DNA from: Thermodesulfovibrionales bacterium
Lineage (GTDB): Bacteria; Nitrospirota; Thermodesulfovibrionia; Thermodesulfovibrionales; SM23-35
Reading direction: 5' to 3'
Assembly: GCA_020053565.1 (NCBI GenBank)
Contig: JAGVMY010000120.1
Span: 1-10,053, forward strand
DNA: 10,053 nucleotides
A model generated the notes under the pieces. The model saw only the letters and a list, made by a program, of their open reading frames with translations. It ran no database searches and was not told the origin of the DNA. The translations under genes were made by a program, and so were the position numbers. This document shows positions 1 through 6,371 of this stretch, piece after piece; the stretch's first letter is position 1; each line of letters starts with the position of its first letter.

Positions 1-195
1 ATCCTGTGCAGCAAGTAATACATTGGAATTCTTAAGGTTTTCAGATGCTATAGCCAGTGAGGTAAAAGGAGGCGCAAGAACAATATCAACATCTGTGACA
101 TCTTTCACTACAGGGACAAAACTTGATATAAACTCCCTTGTCTCAGATGAAGTCTTATTCATTTTCCAGTTTGCAGCAATAAATGGCTTCCGCAT
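1..195 (-). CDS. tpiA: Triosephosphate isomerase, N-terminal 65 residues (runs off left edge)
   Basis: Interconverts dihydroxyacetone phosphate and glyceraldehyde-3-phosphate in glycolysis and gluconeogenesis, in the cytoplasm. Reading the minus strand from the ATG at 195, the protein begins MRKPFIAANWKMNKT, the near-invariant first strand of the TIM barrel; N9 and K11 match the catalytic Asn and Lys of the family. APPFTSLAIAS at about residues 44-54 is the second conserved block. Exactly 65 codons lie in the window; the remaining three quarters or so, including the catalytic His and Glu, are off the edge. There is no good Shine-Dalgarno: only AGG, directly abutting the ATG. The gene starts 39 bp after copA ends, on the same strand. 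tpiA usually follows pgk and gap, so sitting behind copA is unusual and suggests a rearrangement or insertion next to it. Identification is very secure. Confidence 0.95.
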   Translation of the reverse strand, partial: MRKPFIAANWKMNKTSSETREFISSFVPVVKDVTDVDIVLAPPFTSLAIASENLKNSNVLLAAQD

Positions 196-201
196 CCTGA
201 T

Positions 202-231
202 ACTTTAATTGATGAATAATTTTTATGTCAA
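202..231 (-). promoter_or_regulatory. Possible sigma-70-like promoter for tpiA
   Basis: On the minus strand a perfect TTGACA (231..226) is followed 18 bp later by TAAAGT (207..202, 4 of 6 matches to TATAAT). The predicted start site falls at or within a few bases of the tpiA ATG at 195, so a transcript from it would be nearly leaderless, which would fit the lack of a Shine-Dalgarno. The weak -10 keeps confidence low. Confidence 0.3.
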
Positions 232-234
232 GGT

Positions 235-2658
235 CTAAAGCCTTACCCTTCGCAACCTCAGGGCATTACTCACTACTGATACTGAACTGAAACTCATTGC
301 AGCAGCTGCAATGATAGGGCTTAACAGAATACCAAAAAATGGGTAGAGTATCCCTGCTGCGATCGGGACACCAAGAGAGTTGTACACAAAGGCAAAAAAG
401 AGATTCTGTTTAATATTTCTCATGGTTGCACGGCTTAAAAACCGTGCTCTCACTATACCGCGAAGATCTCCCTTTACTAAGGTCAGGCCGGCACTTTCCA
501 TAGCTACATCCGTACCCGTACCCATGGCAATACCAACATGAGCCTGTGCAAGAGCAGGAGCATCATTGATGCCATCACCAGCCATGGCCACGACACTGCC
601 CTGCTCTTGAAAACGCTTAATCCACTCAGCTTTTTGATCAGGCAACACCTCAGCAACAATCTCGTCAATTTGAAGTTTTTTTGACACTGCCTCAGCCGTA
701 GTACGGTTATCACCTGTAAGCATCACTATCTTCATCCCTTCTTCATGAAGCTGGCGAATTGCCTCTGGTGTAGTCTCTTTGATAGGGTCTGCAACACCGA
801 GGAGCCCAACAATTTCCTCATCTACTCCAACGAACATAACTGTTTGACCTTCAGTTCGCATTGCTTCTGCTCTCCCGGAAAGTTCGCCGGGGTCTGTCCC
901 GATATCCTTAAGGAGGTTGAGATTACCAAGAGCAATATTGTGTCCGTTTACCTTACCAATAACACCTTTACCCGTTGCTGACTGGAAAGATTCAACATTT
1001 GTGAGAACAACACCTCGTGCCTCTGCTCCCTCAACAATGGCTGCTGCCAGCGGGTGCTCACTCCCCTTCTCGAGGCTCGCTGCATAATAGAGCAATGATT
1101 TTTCGTCCCACCCCTTGATAGGAAAAATTTCAACAAGCTTCGGTTTCCCAATGGTAAGTGTTCCGGTCTTGTCCACAACAAGTGTGTTAACCTTTTTCAT
1201 TAATTCTATTGTCTCGGCATTTTTGAAAAGTACCCCCATTGTCGCCCCTTTTCCGGTAGCAACCATTATCGACATTGGTGTCGCAAGGCCGAGTGCGCAG
1301 GGGCATGCAATGATAAGTACAGCAACCGCATTAATGAGTGCATAGGTAAATCGTGGCTCCGGACCTACCCATGCCCAGATAATAAAAGTTATTATCGCAA
1401 TTGCTACTACAATCTGCACGAAATAAGCAGCAATCACATCAACAAGCCTCTGAATAGGTGCACGGCTGCGTTGGGCTTCAGCAACCATCTGGACAATTTG
1501 TGACAGGAGAGTTTCTGCACCAACCTTTTCAGCTTTCATAACCAGTGTCCCTGTGCCATTTACTGTTGCACCAATGATGCGATCACCAGCTTGCTTCTGC
1601 ACAGGGATAGATTCACCAGTAACCATTGACTCATCTACAGCACTTGAACCTTCAAAAACAATACCGTCTACAGGGACTTTTTCACCCGGTCGAACACGGA
1701 GCACATCTCCAGGACGTACCTGATCAAGAGGCACCTCATCTTCTGTTCCGTCCTTCTTAATAAGGCGGGCTGTCTTTGGTGCCATTCCGAGAAGTGCTTT
1801 GATAGCTGCACCGGTTCGGCTACGCGCCCTGAGCTCAAGTACCTGACCGAGCAGTACAAGTGCCACAATGACCGCAGCAGCTTCGAAATATGTGCCTACC
1901 CCTCCTTCTTTTCCTCGGAAGGATGCAGGGAATATTCCCGGGAACAGTGCAGCAATGACGCTATAGACATAGGCAACACCCACACCAATTCCGATCAATG
2001 TAAACATATTAGGACTACGGTTTATAATTGACTGCCATCCACGCACAAAAAAGGGCCACCCACCCCAGAGAACTACAGGTGTGGAAAGGAGAAATTCCAG
2101 CCACCTGAGTACCTTTGACGAGGCAAAATGCTCATGAGAAAATCCTGGAATGTGGCTAAACATCGTAATAAAAACTACTGGAATTGTGAGAACTATGCTG
2201 ACCCGGAAACGCCTTTTCATATCTATAAGTTCAGGGTTCTCCACTTCTTCGAGTGTTATAGTCTGGGGTTCAAGAGCCATGCCGCAGATCGGACAACTTC
2301 CCGGAGCATCACGAACGATCTCCGGATCCATTAGACATATCCATTTGGTCTTCATCGAAACTATTTGAGGCACAACCTGTTCGAGTGCCATTCCACACTT
2401 AGGACATGATCCAGGTTGAGACGCCTTGACCTCAGGGTGCATTGGACAGGTGTAAGTAATCTCTTTTTTTGAAATATCCTCTTCGCTTTCAACTTGACCT
2501 GTTCTGGATATATATCTTTCTGGTTCTTTACTGAATTTCTTCAGACAGTGCTCAGCGCAGAAATAATAAGTAATACCTTTATAGGTAGACGTTGCAACAG
2601 CATCTCTTTCTTCTATGGTCATTTTGCAAACAGGGTCAATAACTTTCATCTTCTTCAC
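235..2658 (-). CDS. copA: Copper-translocating P1B-type ATPase (CopA-like) with YHS and two heavy-metal-binding N-terminal domains
   Basis: Inner-membrane pump that uses ATP to export a soft metal, most likely Cu(I), from the cytoplasm. Domains in order: YHS domain (residues about 6-50; DPVCKM and FCAEHC), a CPMHP...CPKCGM heavy-metal-binding repeat (69-93), a second repeat (106-131, first motif degenerate: CLMDP), then the P-type core of 807 aa in total. Core motifs: TGES (347-350, actuator), CPC (452-454, transmembrane metal site), DKTGT with phosphorylated D496, the HP of the nucleotide domain (535-536), GDGIND (694-699), and in the last helices YN (759-760) and MSFSS (788-792). CPC plus YN plus MxxSS is the Cu(I) P1B-1 signature. 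A classic GMTCxxC domain is absent; YHS and HMBD replace it. Start: GTG at 2658; ATG at 2649 (giving MKVIDP) is a good alternative. The preceding protease gene stops at 2662, so the two are probably translationally coupled. Confidence 0.93.
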   Translation of the reverse strand: MKKMKVIDPVCKMTIEERDAVATSTYKGITYYFCAEHCLKKFSKEPERYISRTGQVESEEDISKKEITYTCPMHPEVKASQPGSCPKCGMALEQVVPQIVSMKTKWICLMDPEIVRDAPGSCPICGMALEPQTITLEEVENPELIDMKRRFRVSIVLTIPVVFITMFSHIPGFSHEHFASSKVLRWLEFLLSTPVVLWGGWPFFVRGWQSIINRSPNMFTLIGIGVGVAYVYSVIAALFPGIFPASFRGKEGGVGTYFEAAAVIVALVLLGQVLELRARSRTGAAIKALLGMAPKTARLIKKDGTEDEVPLDQVRPGDVLRVRPGEKVPVDGIVFEGSSAVDESMVTGESIPVQKQAGDRIIGATVNGTGTLVMKAEKVGAETLLSQIVQMVAEAQRSRAPIQRLVDVIAAYFVQIVVAIAIITFIIWAWVGPEPRFTYALINAVAVLIIACPCALGLATPMSIMVATGKGATMGVLFKNAETIELMKKVNTLVVDKTGTLTIGKPKLVEIFPIKGWDEKSLLYYAASLEKGSEHPLAAAIVEGAEARGVVLTNVESFQSATGKGVIGKVNGHNIALGNLNLLKDIGTDPGELSGRAEAMRTEGQTVMFVGVDEEIVGLLGVADPIKETTPEAIRQLHEEGMKIVMLTGDNRTTAEAVSKKLQIDEIVAEVLPDQKAEWIKRFQEQGSVVAMAGDGINDAPALAQAHVGIAMGTGTDVAMESAGLTLVKGDLRGIVRARFLSRATMRNIKQNLFFAFVYNSLGVPIAAGILYPFFGILLSPIIAAAAMSFSSVSVVSNALRLRRVRL

Positions 2659-2661
2659 CGG

Positions 2662-3786
2662 TCACTCTTTTATTTCTCCCCTTACCTGAACATATTTTGC
2701 TATACCGTTTCTCGTAATCAAACCGATGATATTTCCTCTTTCTATGACCATCAATCTCCCCTTGTCCTCGTTTATCATGAGTTCGAGTGCTTTCATTGCA
2801 TCTTCTTCTCCGGAAACCTCCCACCTTTTATCATGCGGTATGAAGATTTCAGATATTTTGACAATCTTCCACTTTTCTTTTGAAATATCTTTAATCTCTT
2901 TTAAGGTAAGAATTCCAAGAAATTTCCCGTTATCTACTACTGGAAATCCGCCATACCCATACTTCAGGAAATATTCGTTTACAGAAGTATCTATTGTCAT
3001 GTCGGGGAAAATGGAAACAATATCTTTCACCATTATGTCTTTCACCTTAACGCCGGTGAGTGTTTCCTGGAGGGTTGCCTGTTGATAGCTTGCCTGTGCA
3101 GCAGTATAGAGAAACCATCCTATCAGCATGAGCCATAGGCCATTAGAAAACCCGGTAAAGATGGAGATGAGTCCAAAAATAATGAAGAATAGTGCAATCT
3201 TTTGCCCATAACTGGACGCCTTGCGGGTTGCATAAAAGAAGTCATTGGTTTTTTGCCATATATACGCTCTTACTACCCGTCCTCCATCCATGGGAAATCC
3301 TGGTATCAGGTTAAATGCACCAAGTATAAGGTTCAGTTCTGCAAGATACGAAAAGAGAGCCTTCACAACCTCACTTGTTACTAAATTGTAGATGATAAAA
3401 AAGACAAGTGACAGGAAGAAGCTTGAAAGCGGACCTGCGATAGCCATTCTGAATTCAATCTTTGGATTTGCAGGCTCACCTTTCATCTGTGCAACTCCCC
3501 CAAAAATAAATAAGGTAATACTGATTATAGGCAGTTTATATTTCAATGCGACAAAGGAGTGTGATAGTTCATGGAATGCAACAGATACAAAAAGCAGTAA
3601 AGCCGCAATTGTACCACTTATCCAGTAAGATGTTACCGGCAACTGAGGTGCTGCCTTAGGGAAATAAAACGTTGACAATGACCAGGTAATTAAACCAAAG
3701 ATGATAAGCCATGAAAAATGGACTCTTATGGGTATCCCCATGATGGTTGCTACTTTCAGTGAACCTGATTGAAGCGAAGTATTCAC
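2662..3786 (-). CDS. Site-2-protease family (M50) membrane zinc metalloprotease with C-terminal CBS pair
   Basis: Predicted intramembrane protease that cleaves a membrane-embedded substrate; the substrate is unknown. With a GTG start at 3786 the protein has 374 aa. HELSH (H72, E73, H76) supplies two zinc ligands and the catalytic Glu; NLIPGFPMDGGR (from N159, third ligand D167) is the family's second motif. About six hydrophobic segments surround these. From about residue 248 to the end lie two CBS motifs (VKDIMV...; ISEIFI...), as in the CBS-bearing S2P subgroup, which often senses adenine nucleotides. The frame is open up to 3855, but that extension would encode the AGGAGG ribosome site at 3820..3815 as protein and has no homologous look, so I reject it. 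A six-codon reading frame (ATG 3803) ends by overlapping the GTG start. It lies between a Met-rich secreted protein gene and copA, so regulated proteolysis linked to metal stress is a reasonable inference, not shown. Confidence 0.88.
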   Translation of the reverse strand: MNTSLQSGSLKVATIMGIPIRVHFSWLIIFGLITWSLSTFYFPKAAPQLPVTSYWISGTIAALLLFVSVAFHELSHSFVALKYKLPIISITLFIFGGVAQMKGEPANPKIEFRMAIAGPLSSFFLSLVFFIIYNLVTSEVVKALFSYLAELNLILGAFNLIPGFPMDGGRVVRAYIWQKTNDFFYATRKASSYGQKIALFFIIFGLISIFTGFSNGLWLMLIGWFLYTAAQASYQQATLQETLTGVKVKDIMVKDIVSIFPDMTIDTSVNEYFLKYGYGGFPVVDNGKFLGILTLKEIKDISKEKWKIVKISEIFIPHDKRWEVSGEEDAMKALELMINEDKGRLMVIERGNIIGLITRNGIAKYVQVRGEIKE

Positions 3787-3803
3787 AGTTTTATATTCCT
3801 CAT
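3783..3803 (-). other. Six-codon leader cistron (MRNIKL) coupled to the protease start
   Basis: On the minus strand a strong AGGAGG (3820..3815) is followed by ATG at 3803 and the frame MRNIKL-stop; its TGA (3785..3783) overlaps the GTG (3786..3784) that begins the protease frame as GTGA. Either this is a translational-coupling leader peptide, or a one-base indel separates the true ATG from the protease frame. The sequence alone does not decide. Confidence 0.4.
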
Positions 3804-3842
3804 AAACTCTACCACCTCCTCTGCACATCGTCCAAGCTGAAC

Positions 3843-3876
3843 TGATAGAGTGCAAATAACAAAATGCCCTCTATCA
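3843..3876 (-). other. Stable hairpin between the Met-rich gene and the protease gene
   Basis: TGATAGAG (3843-3850) pairs perfectly with CTCTATCA (3869-3876); after one T.C mismatch, GCA (3852-3854) pairs with TGC (3865-3867), leaving a 10-base AT-rich loop. No U-run follows in the minus-strand transcript, so it is not a standard terminator. It could protect or delimit mRNA ends between two differently expressed cistrons. Confidence 0.5.
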
Positions 3877-3905
3877 TTGCAAAACAACGTTAGTGTTTTT
3901 TCTTA

Positions 3906-4364
3906 TCAGTGTTTGTGAGGATCAGTTTTAGGAATCTCCTTTGTAGGGATTTCCTCTTTCTTCATCTCCTCTTTTTTGGGCTCATCCGGTGGTGGTGCCA
4001 TCATGCATTTCGACATCATACCTCGCATCTCAGACATCATCTTATCCATCTTCTCAATCATCTTATCCATTTCCTTCATCATTTCTTTCTTTTCAGCAGG
4101 GCTCACACCTTTTATAATTTTCTGCTGCATCTTCATCATATCCGTCATCATCTGCATCATATCACGCATCATCATATGCTGCCCCATCATCATCTGCTGG
4201 TGCATCTGCATCATCGGCATCATGGGCATTTTCATTTCTTCACCCATCTTCATACCCTTCTGCTTCATTCCAATTTTCTGTTCACCGGGCATGCCACCCA
4301 TCTGTGCATAAGCCGAAACACTAAAAACTAACAAAACTACTAAAACAATTATCAGCTTTTTCAT
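3906..4364 (-). CDS. Secreted methionine-rich protein, probable periplasmic copper-binding protein
   Basis: I do not recognise a named family. The 152-aa product begins with a clear Sec signal peptide: KK, a hydrophobic stretch LIIVLVVLLVFSV, then AYA-Q, cleaving after residue 20. The mature part is dominated by methionine: about 39 Met in the whole protein, many as MM, MMM and MxxM runs between residues 40 and 80 and in a Lys/Glu-rich helical part at 90-120, with one Cys (SKCMM), a few His (QMH, GQH, PHKH tail) and a Pro/Lys/Glu-rich C-terminus. Clusters of Met thioethers bind Cu(I) in known periplasmic copper proteins, so copper capture outside the cytoplasm is the likely role; this is inferred from composition and from copA two genes downstream. 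The start is secure: AAGGAGGAG precedes the ATG at 4364 with good spacing. It is probably the first gene of an operon with the protease and copA. Confidence 0.82.
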   Translation of the reverse strand: MKKLIIVLVVLLVFSVSAYAQMGGMPGEQKIGMKQKGMKMGEEMKMPMMPMMQMHQQMMMGQHMMMRDMMQMMTDMMKMQQKIIKGVSPAEKKEMMKEMDKMIEKMDKMMSEMRGMMSKCMMAPPPDEPKKEEMKKEEIPTKEIPKTDPHKH

Positions 4365-4410
4365 TTTCTCCTCCTTGTCTATTCACCAATTGTAAAACAT
4401 TTTCTCACTT

Positions 4411-4576
4411 TGAAGGGCAGATGTGCTGATAAAAGCTTTCCCAGCAACACCTTATAGTCCTTTAGACTGGTCAGCCAGCCTTTCTTTAAAATGCACTTAA
4501 AGCTATGTCTGCATTCATGTGTATCATAATAAAATATTGTTGCTTTGAAAAGGTTTTTCAGTATGTCTGCCCTTCA
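4411..4576. repeat. MITE-like element: 166 bp bounded by 39-bp imperfect inverted repeats
   Basis: The left arm (4411-4449) and the reverse complement of the right arm (4538-4576) match at 30 of 39 positions without gaps; the outermost 11 bases, TGAAGGGCAGA, are identical. The 88-bp centre (4450-4537) has no coding potential I can see but contains small palindromes (CTGG-TCAG-CCAG near 4467-4478; CTTTAA...TTAAAG near 4484-4502). No convincing target-site duplication: only TT flanks both ends. It separates the rubrerythrin gene from the Met-rich gene, and its left arm lies where the Met-rich gene's promoter should be. It could be a non-autonomous transposable element or a large structured RNA leader. 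Confidence 0.55.
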
Positions 4577-4599
4577 TTTTGTGCAACGTTTAAATAAAC

Positions 4600-5100
4600 T
4601 TATGCCCAGGGAGTACCTCCGTCAACAATGCTATGCTCCTCCCACATGAACCAGCTTCCCGTGTCCGAGAGAAAAAAATATGTATTTGAAAATATACCAT
4701 AATGCTCTTGTTCTTCTTTTACGAGCCTTTCAAAGAGAGATTTTTCTTTCTCTGTTTGTGCTTCTATTGCAGCTTTTTTATAAAACTCGACCCCTTCCTT
4801 TTCCATCTGCATAGCAATCTTAAATGCTTCAAGCTCATCCGTGGTTGCTTTAACTCGCTTCATCATCTCATCTTTCATCAGTTCGAAGACTGTTTTGATA
4901 TTTTTCATCGGACTTACATCCTTCATCTCTATGTGAAGTCCTTTGAATATTTGCGAGAGTGTATCGAGATGCCTCTTTTCATCTTCGGTTATTGTCAGGA
5001 ACATTTTTTTACCAACAGGATTTTGTGTTTTCTCTGCTGCCTCACTATAGAAATTTATTGCATCAGTTTCCATCTTAATAGCTATTTCTATGGCATTCAT
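4600..5100 (-). CDS. Rubrerythrin-family (ferritin-like) diiron protein
   Basis: Four-helix-bundle diiron protein, cytoplasmic; the family generally takes part in peroxide reduction or iron handling in anaerobes. 166 aa. The two half-sites are visible: E11 in AIKMETDAINFY and E41-x2-H44 in EDEKRHL for the first, E100 in MQMEKEGVEFY and E130-x2-H133 in KEEQEH for the second, the usual E...ExxH twice pattern. There is no C-terminal rubredoxin (CxxC) domain, so it is an erythrin-like short form rather than full rubrerythrin. The tail (about 140-166, FFLSDTGSWFMWEEHSIVDGG) is aromatic and typical of this subgroup. The ATG at 5100 follows GAGGAGGG with good spacing. It is the first minus-strand gene of the window; upstream lie a TATAAT box and a tandem 14-bp repeat that may control it. 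Whether it shares a transcript with the metal cassette beyond the 235-bp gap is unclear. Confidence 0.88.
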   Translation of the reverse strand: MNAIEIAIKMETDAINFYSEAAEKTQNPVGKKMFLTITEDEKRHLDTLSQIFKGLHIEMKDVSPMKNIKTVFELMKDEMMKRVKATTDELEAFKIAMQMEKEGVEFYKKAAIEAQTEKEKSLFERLVKEEQEHYGIFSNTYFFLSDTGSWFMWEEHSIVDGGTPWA

Positions 5101-5144
5101 TTTCTTCCCTCCTCACTGCATTATTGGGATATGTTTCATAAGCT

Positions 5145-5150
5145 ATTATA
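5145..5150 (-). promoter_or_regulatory. Perfect TATAAT -10 box upstream of the rubrerythrin-like gene
   Basis: On the minus strand TATAAT occupies 5150..5145, 45 bp before the ATG at 5100. I see no good TTGACA at 16-18 bp upstream, so activation or a degenerate -35 is implied. The tandem repeat at 5177-5204 lies just upstream. Confidence 0.4.
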
Positions 5151-5176
5151 AACTATTTCTCTTTTCACCACGTCTA

Positions 5177-5204
5177 ATCTCTAAATAATTATCTCTAAAT
5201 AATT
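5177..5204. repeat. Perfect tandem duplication of a 14-bp AT-rich unit in the divergent promoter region
   Basis: ATCTCTAAATAATT is present twice without a gap (5177-5190 and 5191-5204). It lies between divergently transcribed genes, 27-54 bp upstream of the -10 box of the rubrerythrin-like gene. Position suggests an operator, possibly for a peroxide or metal regulator, but it does not match a clear PerR or Fur box. Simple replication slippage is the alternative. Confidence 0.6.
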
Positions 5205-5214
5205 CGTTACATTG

Positions 5215-5244
5215 TTGCAATTTATTGGTAAAATTATCTATATT
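5215..5244 (+). promoter_or_regulatory. Possible promoter of the former type III R-M operon
   Basis: TTGCAA (5215-5220) and TATATT (5239-5244) are separated by 18 bp, 25 bp before the TTG start of the Mod remnant at 5269. Plausible in position, but common in AT-rich DNA. Confidence 0.25.
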
Positions 5245-5268
5245 CCACTACATTAAAAGGGGGTAACC

Positions 5269-5457
5269 TTGGCAAGGAAGTCAAAGAAAGAAGAAGATGT
5301 AGAAGCCTACAGGCATGAAACCGGGACAAGGAAAAATGTTGTCCCTGTATGACTTGCCTCTTACGACACGTCAAAGCCAAAGCCGAAAAAGTATGAATAT
5401 GATCCCCATCTTGACCCTCAGCTTGAAGCTCAGAGGAAACGCCTATCTGCAGCTTAG
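5269..5457 (+). pseudogene. Remnant of a type III restriction-modification methyltransferase (Mod) N-terminus
   Basis: From a TTG start at 5269, preceded by AAGGGGG with good spacing, the frame reads (L)ARKSKKEEDVEAYRHETGT, then RKNVVPV, a TGA stop at 5350-5352, and then LASYDTSKPKPKKYEYDPHL and DPQL. This matches the characteristic start of type III Mod proteins (basic leader, R-x-N-x-x-P-V-G-L, then YxYDPHLDPQL). The stop occupies the position of the conserved Gly, consistent with GGA mutated to TGA. After DPQL the family similarity ends: EAQRKRLSAA follows and then TAG at 5455, so the catalytic DPPY domain and almost all of the roughly 600-residue protein are missing. The gene is dead twice over: nonsense mutation and large deletion. 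The VapBC pair lies directly downstream and a Res remnant after that. Confidence 0.8.
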
Positions 5458-5532
5458 ACGACGGATATACAACTCAATAAATTAGGTATGGCGGTATATA
5501 AACTAAAGATATAAGCAAAGGAGGTGTCTTTT

Positions 5533-5724
5533 ATGAAGAAAGAGGCAGTAATAAAGCTCCAGATAGAGAGCCTTGAACAGCAGTTAAAGGTTTTAAAGTC
5601 AAAAATATCACTTCCTATGAAAGGGAAGGCATTATCTGACCTCTACGGTATTTATGAGGGGAAAATGGATTTATCCATCGAAGAGATCAAGAAACATGAA
5701 TACGCACTCAAGGGAAATCCATGA
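5533..5724 (+). CDS. VapB-like antitoxin of a PIN-domain toxin
   Basis: A 63-aa protein. The first 30 residues (KLQIESLEQQLKVLKSKI) form a predicted amphipathic helix or short coiled coil; the second half (GKALSDLYGIYEGKMDLSIE then EIKKHEYAL) has the LSDLYGIxxG...SxEEI pattern common in small antitoxins paired with VapC, where the C-terminal segment threads into the toxin active site. The start is the ATG at 5533, which has AAAGGAGG eight bases upstream; a GTG at 5524 would place the ribosome site inside the gene. Its stop overlaps the toxin start as ATGA (5721-5724), which couples the two. Such antitoxins normally neutralise the toxin and repress their own promoter as a complex. Both ends look intact. 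Confidence 0.8.
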   Translation: MKKEAVIKLQIESLEQQLKVLKSKISLPMKGKALSDLYGIYEGKMDLSIEEIKKHEYALKGNP

Positions 5725-6107
5725 TTTATATAGTTGATACGCATATACTCATTTGGTTTTTGGATAAAAACAAAAGACTAAAACAACAGCACCATCAGTT
5801 GCTGATTGATAAGAATAACAACTTTGTCTTTCCTGCAATCGTTCTGGCAGAAATCAAACACCTCATATCGCGAAAGCGGATTGATATTGATTACAATGGA
5901 CTGATAGAGCAACTCAGTGAATCTGCAAACTGTATTATCTACCCGATTGATGAAGACGTGATAGAGCAGATGCCTGAAGGACTGGATATACATGACGCCC
6001 TGATAGTTGCGACAGGACTGGTTTACAAAAATATCCTTAACGAAGAAGTGAAAATTCTCTCCGAAGATGAAGACATTATAAAGGCGGGAATCCTACCTGT
6101 TGTCTGA
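5721..6107 (+). CDS. vapC: VapC-like PIN-domain ribonuclease toxin
   Basis: PIN-domain endoribonuclease, toxin half of a type II toxin-antitoxin pair; VapC toxins typically cut tRNA or rRNA. 128 aa, usual length. Acidic active-site residues are all present: D6 in YIVDTHILIW, E44 in VLAEIKHL, D92 in LDIHDALIVATG, and D116/D118 in the LSEDEDI segment. VDTHxLIW and the DIHDALIxATG block are typical of PIN toxins found with this kind of short antitoxin. The start overlaps the antitoxin stop by 4 bp. No frameshift or missing residue is seen, so it is probably functional. It sits precisely between remnants of type III mod and res genes, a position in which small TA genes are sometimes carried inside type III R-M operons. 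Confidence 0.9.
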   Translation: MIYIVDTHILIWFLDKNKRLKQQHHQLLIDKNNNFVFPAIVLAEIKHLISRKRIDIDYNGLIEQLSESANCIIYPIDEDVIEQMPEGLDIHDALIVATGLVYKNILNEEVKILSEDEDIIKAGILPVV

Positions 6108-6118
6108 TAAGACATGGC

Positions 6119-6259
6119 ATGGAACTTAAGGAATATCAGAAGAAGACTTTAGCTCAGGTTAAATCGTATCTTGAAGCTCTCGACAAGCTTAAGAGAAAGA
6201 GCTTCCTGAAACGCATCGGTCCTGATAAAGGCGGGCATTGGGAGATAGTCAGAATCTAA
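6119..6259 (+). pseudogene. Chimeric remnant: type III Res N-terminus fused to an unrelated C-terminal tail
   Basis: Frame of 46 codons from the ATG at 6119. The first 25 residues (MELKEYQKKTLAQVKSYLEA...) look like the N-terminus of type III restriction subunit Res (M-x-L-K-x-Y-Q-x-x-x-L-x-x-V-x-x-Y-L). It is then joined in frame to FLKRIGPDKGGHWEIVRI and a stop, which looks like the winged-helix end of an AlbA/AAA_4-type ATP-binding or Fic-like protein. Helicase motifs and the nuclease domain of the roughly 900-residue Res are gone. No ribosome site is evident, but it begins 11 bp after vapC stops, where res would sit in an intact mod-vapBC-res operon. The Res assignment rests on a short stretch but is strengthened by the Mod remnant upstream. 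Confidence 0.6.
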
Positions 6260-6371
6260 ATGCGATTTCTGAGTATTAAAATTTTTGAAATATATCCAAA
6301 ATTCACGAGGCAGCGGAATAATTACAAATAATTTATAATTATGACAAGATCTATCCTTAATAAGGAGTGGT

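Noticed and set aside
23..208. Plus-strand 61-codon frame at the left edge
   Set aside because: It is the shadow of tpiA, whose minus-strand product is unmistakable.
3787..3855. Upstream extension of the protease (23 extra residues from ATG 3855)
   Set aside because: It would translate the AGGAGG site as protein, has no membrane or family similarity, and no ribosome site of its own.
3909..4331. His-rich plus-strand frame opposite the Met-rich gene (many HHH runs)
   Set aside because: It is the antisense of ATG-rich codons (ATG reads as CAT, His); no ribosome site or family, while the minus strand has a signal peptide and a strong Shine-Dalgarno.
5350..5352. TGA as a selenocysteine codon in the Mod remnant
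   Set aside because: The family has Gly at this place, no SECIS-like hairpin is apparent just downstream, and the gene is truncated anyway.
6334..6339. TATAAT as a promoter for the ORF6N fragment
   Set aside because: No acceptable -35 at 16-18 bp and the region is very AT-rich, so chance occurrence is likely.
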